The notes below the pieces were generated by a model, which saw nothing but the letters and a program-made list of their open reading frames with translations, had not been told where the DNA came from and did not search any database. Shown piece after piece: positions 40,063 to 47,692 of a stretch of DNA of 64,000 bases. The translations under genes and the position numbers were made by a program. Source of the DNA: Mucilaginibacter rubeus (GTDB lineage Bacteria; Bacteroidota; Bacteroidia; Sphingobacteriales; Sphingobacteriaceae); contig NZ_BMKD01000012.1 in NCBI RefSeq assembly GCF_014643835.1, forward strand, positions 25,290-89,289, read 5' to 3'. Numbering within the stretch: the first letter of the stretch is position 1; each line of letters begins with the position of its first letter.

Positions 40063-41982
40063 ATGGCACGATTAAATTTATTGGAAGAGACACGTTACGA
40101 GAAGTTACCGGTAAGCGTATACAACAACCAGCAGGAAGCCTCGGTAGCGGTAGCGAACCGGATAGCAGATCTGATCCGCACAAAACAAGCTAAAGGCGAA
40201 AAAGCGGTATTGGGACTTGCCACCGGTGTAACCCCGATAGGAGTATATGCCGAACTGGTAAGGCAGCACAAAGAAGCAGGCTTGAGCTTTAAGAATGTGA
40301 TCACTTTCAACCTGGATGAGTACTACCCGATGAAGCCCACAGCAGCGCAAAGCTATGTGACTTTTATGTATGAAAACCTGTTCAGCCATATTGATATAGA
40401 TAAAGCCAATGTGCACATCCCGGATGGCACGCTGGATAAAGAAGCCGTAGCAGGCTACTGCCTGGCTTATGAAAAGCAGATAGAAGGATTGGGTGGCTTA
40501 GACCTTCAGATCCTGGGTATCGGTCGTACAGGCCACATCGGCTTCAACGAGCCGGGATCTGCGCCAAACTCAGGCACAAGGATGGTAACGCTTGACGACC
40601 TGACCAGGAGTGATGCTTCAAGAGATTTTGGTGGTAAGGCGAATGTGCCAACCAAGGCGATCACGATGGGGATCGGTACCATCTTCAAGGCCAGGGAAAT
40701 CATCCTGATGGCCTGGAACAAGAAGAAAGCGCCAATCATCAAGAAAGCGGTAGAAGGGGAGATTTCGGGCGAAGTACCTGCAACTTACCTGCAATTATCA
40801 CAACATGTGGAGTTTGTACTGGATGCAGATGCCGCATCAGAACTGACCCGGTTTGATACCCCGTGGCTGGTAAAAGATTGTGTGTGGGATAACCAGTTAA
40901 AGAAAAAGGCTGTGATCTGGTTGGCGAATGAGGTTAACAAACCGGTACTGAAACTAACCGAAGAAGATTACAATAACCACGGCATGGCGCAGCTGGCAGT
41001 AGAGCAGGGCCCTGTATATAATATCAACATTGATATCTTTAACCAGATTCAGCATACCATTACCGGCTGGCCGGGCGGTAAACCTGATGCGGATGATTCG
41101 CAAAGGCCGGAAAGGGCATTGCCTGCTAAAAAACGCTCTATTATCTTTTCACCGCACCCTGATGATGACGTGATCTCGATGGGCGGTACATTTATCCGTT
41201 TGGTAGACCAGGGGCATGATGTACACGTAGCTTACCAAACATCAGGCAATACCGCCGTTTGGGATGATGACGTGCTAAGGTACATGGAGTTTGCTATCGA
41301 TTTCACAAAGAGCATCGGCGAAGACACCGCTCATCTTCAAAAGTCATATGAAGATATGCGTGCCTTCTTCCCAGCCAAACAACCAAACGAAATTGATACC
41401 CAGGAAATCAGAAACGTAAAAGGCTTCATCCGGAAAACGGAAGCGATTTCAGGCGCAAGATACGCAGGCTTACAGGATGATCATATCCACTTCATGGCAC
41501 TGCCGTTTTACGAAACCGGTAAAACGAAGAAGAACTCGGTAGGTGAGGAAGATATTCAATTAACCATCGACCTGCTTCAAAAAGTAAAACCACAGCAGAT
41601 CTTTGCTGCCGGTGATTTTGCCGATCCTAATGGTACGCACTTAGTATGCTTCAAAATCATCTTAGCTGCACTGGAAAGATTGAAAGGTAAAGAAGCCTGG
41701 GTAGAAGACTGCTGGCTGTGGATGTACCGTGGTGCATGGCACGAGTTTGAAACACATGAGATAGAGATGGCGGTACCATTGTCGCCGCAGGAGGTGATCA
41801 GGAAACGTAATGCGATCTTCAAACACCAGTCGCAAAAAGACAGGCCTGTATTCCCGGGTGATGATGCAAGGGAGTTTTGGGTAAGGGCAGAAGACCGCAC
41901 CCGTGACACGGCCCATCGCTACGACCGCCTTGGCCTTGCGGAATATGAGGCTATGGAGGCGTTTAAACGATATATGTTTTAA
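40063..41982 (+). CDS. nagB: Glucosamine-6-phosphate deaminase-like protein fused to a LmbE/PIG-L deacetylase-like domain
   Basis: 639 residues, more than twice the usual NagB length. The N-terminal half (about 1-265) is a NagB domain with LGLATGVTPIGVY, ITFNLDEYYPM and the catalytic GHIGFNEPGS (His/Glu of the ring-opening site). The C-terminal half (about 355-639) starts SPHPDDDVISMGG, the zinc motif of LmbE/PIG-L N-acetylglucosaminyl deacetylases, with the third ligand in GTHLVCFK. The fusion could couple deacetylation and deamination of GlcNAc-type sugars. Such fused proteins are known in Bacteroidota. Neighbouring anmK and a NagX-like acyltransferase fit amino-sugar catabolism. Confidence 0.92.
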   Translation: MARLNLLEETRYEKLPVSVYNNQQEASVAVANRIADLIRTKQAKGEKAVLGLATGVTPIGVYAELVRQHKEAGLSFKNVITFNLDEYYPMKPTAAQSYVTFMYENLFSHIDIDKANVHIPDGTLDKEAVAGYCLAYEKQIEGLGGLDLQILGIGRTGHIGFNEPGSAPNSGTRMVTLDDLTRSDASRDFGGKANVPTKAITMGIGTIFKAREIILMAWNKKKAPIIKKAVEGEISGEVPATYLQLSQHVEFVLDADAASELTRFDTPWLVKDCVWDNQLKKKAVIWLANEVNKPVLKLTEEDYNNHGMAQLAVEQGPVYNINIDIFNQIQHTITGWPGGKPDADDSQRPERALPAKKRSIIFSPHPDDDVISMGGTFIRLVDQGHDVHVAYQTSGNTAVWDDDVLRYMEFAIDFTKSIGEDTAHLQKSYEDMRAFFPAKQPNEIDTQEIRNVKGFIRKTEAISGARYAGLQDDHIHFMALPFYETGKTKKNSVGEEDIQLTIDLLQKVKPQQIFAAGDFADPNGTHLVCFKIILAALERLKGKEAWVEDCWLWMYRGAWHEFETHEIEMAVPLSPQEVIRKRNAIFKHQSQKDRPVFPGDDAREFWVRAEDRTRDTAHRYDRLGLAEYEAMEAFKRYMF

Positions 41983-42033
41983 GGATTTATAGAACCTCAT
42001 TGTCTTGTGGAAGCAGGCAATGGGGTAATAATT

Positions 42034-42178
42034 GAAGGCCATGTGCGATTCCCTCCCTTGGGAGGGTGTAGGGAGGGGTTTCATCGATTAGCCTTGTTTT
42101 TGACAGGGTGTATAAACCCCTCCCTGCCAATGCACATTCCAAACGCACCCCTCCCAAGGAGGGAATTTCTTTAATGTA
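42034..42178. repeat. Palindromic GC-rich repeat element, copy B
   Basis: Starts GAAGGCCATGTGCGATTCCC and ends GGGAATTTCTTTAATGTAG, matching copy A at 14159-14285. Inside are the hairpin CCCTCCCTTGGGAGGG, the arms GGGAGGGGTTT and AAACCCCTCCC, and a terminal CCTCCCAAGGAGGG. It ends 4 bases before the next start codon. Confidence 0.8.
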
Positions 42179-42182
42179 GCCT

Positions 42183-43295
42183 ATGACCTCAACCATAACC
42201 GAAAAACCAAAACGCCTTCTTTCCCTTGATGTATTCCGGGGCATTACCATCGCCATGATGATCCTCGTCAATGACCCTGGCGATTGGGGGCATATCTATG
42301 CACCGCTTGAACATTCTAAATGGAACGGTTGTACACCTACCGACCTGGTTTTTCCTTTCTTTTTGTTTATGGTTGGCGTATCGGTTATATATGCCATGGA
42401 AAGTAAAAAGGCTACGGTATCGCACAGTAAACTAATCCTGAAGGCGCTGCGCCGTACCATGATCCTGCTGCTGATCCCCTGGATAACTCAACTGACCTTG
42501 CACCCCGATACAGGGCTGGCTCATTTACGTTTGCCGGGTGTGTTGCCGCGCATAGCCCTGGTGTATTTCATCAGCACAGTACTTTATCTCAAAACATCAC
42601 AAAAAACGCGCGACTGGATTTTTGCCGGAGCGCTTATAGGTTATTTTATCATCATGACCTTTATCCCTGTACCGGGTGTAGGCTATGCCAATCTTGAGCC
42701 TGAAACCAATATGGGGGCATGGATAGACAGGCTGGTATTTACGCCCGATCACCTCTGGCGCGAATCGCATACCTGGGACCCGGAAGGTTTGCTGGGGACT
42801 ATTCCCGCCGTTGCCACAGCCTTGTTTGGCATTAGGGTGGGCAGCTGGCTAAAACGTAAAGACCGCGATGACAATATCAAAACTAACTGGATGTTTGTTT
42901 ACGGAATAATCGCGGTTATAGCAGGCTTGTTCTGGGATTTGTTTTTTCCTATTAACAAAGCCTTGTGGACAAGTTCCTTTGTGCTTTATACCGGCGGCCT
43001 GGCAACCATTGGGCTGGCTTTATGCTACTGGCTTATTGACATACAAGGGTACAAACGCTTTACTTATCCCTTTGTGGTATTTGGTACTAATGCTATAACA
43101 GCATATGTGCTGTCGGGCTTTATACCGCATTATATGGGGATGATTAAAATAAACGGTTCATCCATCTATCAAACATTTTTTGCTCCTTATTTTTCACCTG
43201 TAAATGCTTCATTGATAAGTGCTATATTTACAGTGCTCATTTTATGGGTGGTGATGTGGGTGTTCTACATCAAAAAGATCTTTATCAAAATTTAA
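42183..43295 (+). CDS. HGSNAT/NagX-like membrane acyltransferase (DUF5009)
   Basis: 370 residues with about 10 transmembrane helices. The N-terminal RLLSLDVFRGITIAMMILVNDPGDWGHIYAPLEHSKWNG is the signature of the heparan-alpha-glucosaminide N-acetyltransferase/NagX family, with the conserved catalytic-type His in the APLxHSxWNG loop. These membrane enzymes move an acetyl group from cytoplasmic acetyl-CoA to an amino sugar, or act as transport-coupled GlcNAc utilisation proteins. The next gene starts 1 base after the stop. Position after the NagB fusion supports an amino-sugar role, although a repeat element lies in between. Confidence 0.9.
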   Translation: MTSTITEKPKRLLSLDVFRGITIAMMILVNDPGDWGHIYAPLEHSKWNGCTPTDLVFPFFLFMVGVSVIYAMESKKATVSHSKLILKALRRTMILLLIPWITQLTLHPDTGLAHLRLPGVLPRIALVYFISTVLYLKTSQKTRDWIFAGALIGYFIIMTFIPVPGVGYANLEPETNMGAWIDRLVFTPDHLWRESHTWDPEGLLGTIPAVATALFGIRVGSWLKRKDRDDNIKTNWMFVYGIIAVIAGLFWDLFFPINKALWTSSFVLYTGGLATIGLALCYWLIDIQGYKRFTYPFVVFGTNAITAYVLSGFIPHYMGMIKINGSSIYQTFFAPYFSPVNASLISAIFTVLILWVVMWVFYIKKIFIKI

Positions 43296-43296
43296 T

Positions 43297-43842
43297 ATGA
43301 ACCTAAAACTTAAACTTATCGCATTAACAGGAATCACCCTGTTTTCTTTTTCAAGCTTAAAAGCGCAAACAACCACTCAAACTATTACCCAATCACATTT
43401 AAAGGCCGCTGAGCAATTGTTAGTTTCTATTGGCATAGATAAACAGTTTGGCGGAATGATGGATAATATCATTAACTCCACAAGTAGTCAAATGCCTGCA
43501 GAGCAGCGTGCCAAATTCATTGATGTGATGAAAACCTTTATGAGCAAATACTTTACCTGGGATTTGCTTAAAGATAAGATGGCAGCTATTTATGCTGAAG
43601 AATTTACTGAAGATGAACTTAATCAGATTTCTGTGTTTTATAGCTCACCGATAGGGCAAAAAGTAAGCTCAAAATTGCCTGCGTTAATGCAAAGGGGGAT
43701 GATGGTTGGCCAGAATGCGGTTGCAGAACATAAAGACGAACTGACGCAAATGATGCAGGATGCTTTTGGTTCTTCTAACCAGGCTCCGGCTAATCAGCCT
43801 CCCGCTAAAAAGCCAGCCTCAAAATCAGCTACAAAACATTAA
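43297..43842 (+). CDS. DUF2059-domain exported protein
   Basis: 181 residues. The signal peptide ends near SFSSLKAQ. The DUF2059 core is visible as YAEEFTEDELNQISVFYSSPIGQKVSSKLPALMQRGM (about 107-143), where 'FT..EL..I..FY.SP.GQK' is the family hallmark. It ends in a Pro/Ala/Lys-rich tail. The role of DUF2059 proteins in the periplasm is not established. It starts 1 base after the acyltransferase stop, indicating cotranscription. Confidence 0.9.
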   Translation: MNLKLKLIALTGITLFSFSSLKAQTTTQTITQSHLKAAEQLLVSIGIDKQFGGMMDNIINSTSSQMPAEQRAKFIDVMKTFMSKYFTWDLLKDKMAAIYAEEFTEDELNQISVFYSSPIGQKVSSKLPALMQRGMMVGQNAVAEHKDELTQMMQDAFGSSNQAPANQPPAKKPASKSATKH

Positions 43843-43913
43843 TTTTCATAACAATACTTTGTAACTAAGATTTTCGTTTTGCATCTTAGTACCCTGACTA
43901 TTTAAACTTTATA

Positions 43914-46775
43914 ATGAACCTGAACAAATACGTTCCGCTGGCCCTATTGGCTTTAACACTTTCGGGCGGAAGTGCTTTTGCACAAGTAAAAAAGAAACCT
44001 GTTCCGTCGCCTAAAAATAAACCCGGCACCCAGGCCATTGCTGCCAAGAGCGATATATTACCGGTTGACAAGGATGTGATCATTGGTAAATTACCCAATG
44101 GCTTAACTTATTATATCCGTGCCAATGTTGAGCCTAAAAGCAGGGCCGAACTTTACCTGGTTAATAAAGCCGGTTCGGTTTTGGAAAATGACGATCAGCA
44201 GGGCCTGGCCCATTTTACCGAGCACATGGCTTTTAACGGCACACGCGATTTTCCAAAAAATCAGATGGTTGACTACCTGCAAAAAGCAGGCGTAAAATTC
44301 GGTGCAGATTTAAACGCTTACACTTCATTTAACGAAACCGTATATCAATTACCTCTGCCAACCGATACCGTCAGTGTGTTTGAAAAAGGCTTTAATATAC
44401 TGGCTAACTGGGCCGGGTATGTAAGTTTTGATCCTGCCGAAATTGATAAAGAACGCGGCGTTGTTTTGGAAGAAGAGCGCCTTCGCGGCAAAAATGCCCA
44501 GGAACGCCTGCAACAGCAAACATTGCCCGTGCTGCTTAATAACTCAAGGTACGCATTGCGCTTGCCTATAGGTAAAGAAGACATCCTGAAAAACTTTAAG
44601 CCCGAAACTATCAAAGCTTTTTACCAGGATTGGTATCGCCCCGATTTGCAGGCTGTTGTTGCCGTGGGCGATTTTGACCCAAAACGTGTTGAGGCGCTCA
44701 TTAAACAAAACTTTTCACAGCTTAAAAACCCGGCCGCCGAAAAGCCGAGGACAAAATATTCCGTACCTGCAACACCGGGTACCGCGGTAAAAATTGTTAC
44801 GGATCCCGAGTATCCATACACTGTTGCACAGATCATTGTAAAACATCCCGGCACGGTTACTAAAACTACCGGCGATTACATGCAGCAGGTAAGGATACAG
44901 TTGTTTAACCAGATGCTTAATTCGCGCATAAACGAGTTGCTGCAAAAACCTAATCCACCGTTTTTATATGGCCGTACCAGCTATGGTAATTTTATCGGCG
45001 ACCAGGATGCTTATACTTCACTGGTTGTCGCCAAACCCGGCGAACTTGAAAAATCGGTTAAAGCCGTAGTGGCCGAATCTGAACGCGCCCGCAAATTTGG
45101 TTTTACCCTTACCGAGCTGGAACGTGCTAAGCAGGATGCACTGGTTGGTATTGGGAATGCTTACCGGGAGAGGGATAAAACCCCTTCGGCAAATTTTGTA
45201 CGTGAATACCAGGCCAACTTTTTAACCGGCGAGGCTATCCCCGGCATCAGCTATGAGTATAATTTTTATATAGGCAATATCTATAAAGTAAGCCTGGCCG
45301 ATATGAATGCCATGGCCGGTAAATTTATCAGCGATCAAAACCGTGTGGTGGTAGTACAAGCCCCGGATAAAGAAAAAGCCAATTTGCCCGATGAAAAAAC
45401 CTTACTGAACTGGATTGCCACGGGCGGCCAAAATGTAACTGCCTATATTGATAATGTATCAAGCGACCCGCTGCTAGCCAAAGTTCCTGAAGGTACTAAA
45501 GTTACCAAAGAAGAAACAGATGAGGCTCTTGGAACAACCACGCTTACTTTAGGCAACGGTTTAAAAGTGATCTTAAAACCTACTGAATATCGTAACGATC
45601 AGATCCTGATAAACGGTTACGCTTTTGGCGGTACATCACTGGCAAGTGACGATGAATTTACGTCGGCAAACCTGGCCTCATCTATTATCAGCGGTAGCGG
45701 TATAGCGCAGTTTAACCAGGGCATGCTTGATAAAAAGCTGGCTGGCAAAAACTTGAGTATTTCGCCGTATATCAGTGAGTTTGCACAGGGTATTTCGGGA
45801 AATACCTCACCAGCCGATTTTGAAACAGCCCTTCAGTTGATTTACCTATACTTTACCCAGCCGCGTAAAGACAAAGACATCTGGGATGCCAACATCGATC
45901 AAACCAGGTCGATATTGAGTACCCGCGGGCTTGATCCCGGAAGTGTTTACCAGGATACGGTATCGGCTGTATTAAGTAACTATAATTTCCGTGGTATGGT
46001 AACTACCTTACCAAGGTTAAATGCGGCAACACTTGATAAAGCTTACGATTTTTACAAAAAACGCTTTGCCGACGCCAGTGGTTTTACCTTTACCCTGGTG
46101 GGTAATTTTAACGTGGAAACAATTAAGCCATACCTGGAACATTACCTTGGCGGCCTGCCCTCAACCAATAGCAAGGAAACTTATAAAAACATGAATATTG
46201 AGCCGCCTGCAGGTTTGATCACCAAAACGGTGAATAAAGGGGTAGGTGAAAAAAGCACAGTACAATTGGTTTTTAGCGGCGATTATGATTACAATGAAGC
46301 TAACAATATACAGGTAGATGCGCTGGAAGAAGTACTGAACATTAAACTGATTGAACGGTTACGTGAGCAGGAAAGCGGTGTATATGCTCCCGGGGTAAGG
46401 GCCGGCTACCATAAAATTCCGGGGGGGCGTTACACTTTTACCATATCTTTTGGTTGCGCACCCGAAAATGTGGATAAGCTGATCAACGCTACCATGGAGG
46501 AGATAGCCAAAATTAAACAGAACGGCGCCTTACCGGCAGATATCCAGAAATTTGTTGCCGAAGAAGCCCGTTCAACCCAGCAGCAGCTAAAGCAAAATGT
46601 TTTCTGGGCAGGATATCTTGCCTCTACATCGCAAAACGGCGAAAACCCGGACCAAATCCTGGGGCATGTAAGCAGCCTTGAACAAATAACCCCTCAAAGC
46701 ACTAAAGATGCAGCTAATAAATACCTAAGCGGTAAAAATTTGATTAAATTGATATTGATGCCCGAAAAGAAATAA
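43914..46775 (+). CDS. M16-family (pitrilysin/insulinase-like) zinc peptidase
   Basis: 953 residues, the double-length form with two M16/M16_C pairs. A signal peptide (ALLALTLSGGSAFAQ) exports it to the periplasm. The inverted zinc motif HFTEH (His100, Glu103, His104, in AHFTEHMAFNGTRDFP) is intact, with the further Glu in the downstream DKERGVVLEEE helix. The C-terminal half (about 535-950) lacks the motif, as is normal for the inactive half. It degrades peptides in a closed chamber. The upstream ACTAAGAT...ATCTTAGT dyad (43864-43890) may be a terminator of the preceding operon. Confidence 0.95.
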   Translation: MNLNKYVPLALLALTLSGGSAFAQVKKKPVPSPKNKPGTQAIAAKSDILPVDKDVIIGKLPNGLTYYIRANVEPKSRAELYLVNKAGSVLENDDQQGLAHFTEHMAFNGTRDFPKNQMVDYLQKAGVKFGADLNAYTSFNETVYQLPLPTDTVSVFEKGFNILANWAGYVSFDPAEIDKERGVVLEEERLRGKNAQERLQQQTLPVLLNNSRYALRLPIGKEDILKNFKPETIKAFYQDWYRPDLQAVVAVGDFDPKRVEALIKQNFSQLKNPAAEKPRTKYSVPATPGTAVKIVTDPEYPYTVAQIIVKHPGTVTKTTGDYMQQVRIQLFNQMLNSRINELLQKPNPPFLYGRTSYGNFIGDQDAYTSLVVAKPGELEKSVKAVVAESERARKFGFTLTELERAKQDALVGIGNAYRERDKTPSANFVREYQANFLTGEAIPGISYEYNFYIGNIYKVSLADMNAMAGKFISDQNRVVVVQAPDKEKANLPDEKTLLNWIATGGQNVTAYIDNVSSDPLLAKVPEGTKVTKEETDEALGTTTLTLGNGLKVILKPTEYRNDQILINGYAFGGTSLASDDEFTSANLASSIISGSGIAQFNQGMLDKKLAGKNLSISPYISEFAQGISGNTSPADFETALQLIYLYFTQPRKDKDIWDANIDQTRSILSTRGLDPGSVYQDTVSAVLSNYNFRGMVTTLPRLNAATLDKAYDFYKKRFADASGFTFTLVGNFNVETIKPYLEHYLGGLPSTNSKETYKNMNIEPPAGLITKTVNKGVGEKSTVQLVFSGDYDYNEANNIQVDALEEVLNIKLIERLREQESGVYAPGVRAGYHKIPGGRYTFTISFGCAPENVDKLINATMEEIAKIKQNGALPADIQKFVAEEARSTQQQLKQNVFWAGYLASTSQNGENPDQILGHVSSLEQITPQSTKDAANKYLSGKNLIKLILMPEKK

Positions 46776-46791
46776 GGATAGTAGATATCAT

Positions 46792-46832
46792 AATAAAGAA
46801 GGTCTTTCCGTTTCGGGAAGGCCTTCTTTATT
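46792..46832 (+). terminator. Terminator of the M16 peptidase gene
   Basis: AATAAAGAAGGTCTTTCC (46792-46809) pairs with GGGAAGGCCTTCTTTATT (46815-46832) with two wobbles around GTTTC. Confidence 0.85.
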
Positions 46833-46926
46833 TGTAAAGACCCATCACATGCGTCTTCGGCAGGACAAGCGGCTTTGCTTAATTATCGTGATTTGTATGC
46901 CCAGGACGCCATTATGTGTTTCTATG
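46833..46926. repeat. Decayed copy of the 101-bp repeat
   Basis: TGTAAAGACCCATCACATGC followed by GTCTTCGGCAGGACAAGC aligns with the left end of 18981-19081, and GGACGCCATTATGTGTTTCT near 46903-46923 with its right end. Both ends carry substitutions. Confidence 0.65.
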
Positions 46927-46936
46927 TCGAAAACAA

Positions 46937-47608
46937 TCAATGCATATTCAAATAAGCCACTGCAGTATCATTGGCTTTATGTACTACCACGCCAACGCAA
47001 CGGCCGCTGCTATCTATTTCAAAAGAAATCCCTTTACCCGGATCGGTGTAAATCTGCACCTTGCCGCCATTGTTGGTATAGGTAGAGGTTGGCTTTAATG
47101 AATAATATTTTTGAATATCCTGTTTGGTTGAACCTACACCTACGCCCTCACCGGTTCTAAACCGCGGCGATGTTACGAGGATCTTTTGTATATGACTTAT
47201 TGATTCATCCTTACTGCCCATGTTGCGGTGCGAAAAAATCGCGGTACGGTAACGGGTAATATCATGTTTGGCAAACCAGACCATCAATGAACTGCCCATG
47301 GCCGCGTCGGAGCTATCAGGCTTGCCCAATCGCTTTATCACATTTTGCACATCATCATTTAAAATAATATGCCCGATGCTTTTGCCGGGAGTTATCAGCC
47401 AGTCGGACTGAACGGTGTTGGCCGTATTAGCATCCGATGCCATGATATGGTGGGTAGTTGTATCGTTTTTATCGAAAGGATATTGGCCTGTGGTATCCCT
47501 GGGTACGTGATTGGTATCGGCCAAAGTTGTTTCTTTTTTTGAATTGTTGCCGCAGGCCAAAAGGCAGATGGCTATCGAAATGATTATTAAGCTATTTCTG
47601 ATCGTCAT
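46937..47608 (-). CDS. Hypothetical lipoprotein
   Basis: 223 residues. The N-terminus IISIAICLLAC gives a lipobox with Cys19, followed by a long Thr/Asp/Asn-rich, probably disordered linker (20-65). A globular part begins GKSIGHIILNDDVQNVIKRLGKPD (about 75-98), which resembles the opening of small SmpA/BamE-like or copper-amine-oxidase-N-like folds, but I am not confident. The last part has alternating strands (GKVQIYTDPGKGISFEIDSSGRCVGVVVHK). It is divergent from the helicase gene. Function unknown. Confidence 0.7.
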   Translation of the reverse strand: MTIRNSLIIISIAICLLACGNNSKKETTLADTNHVPRDTTGQYPFDKNDTTTHHIMASDANTANTVQSDWLITPGKSIGHIILNDDVQNVIKRLGKPDSSDAAMGSSLMVWFAKHDITRYRTAIFSHRNMGSKDESISHIQKILVTSPRFRTGEGVGVGSTKQDIQKYYSLKPTSTYTNNGGKVQIYTDPGKGISFEIDSSGRCVGVVVHKANDTAVAYLNMH

Positions 47609-47692
47609 ATTACCATAACCAATTTAATAGTTATTTTGTTGGCTCGATTATTCGTGCAATAACCAAACAACAAAAATTTTGTTAACAGAATA

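Noticed and set aside
43864-43890. ACTAAGAT/ATCTTAGT dyad as an operator of the M16 gene
   Set aside because: Only 8-bp arms, no second site, and position is equally compatible with a weak terminator.
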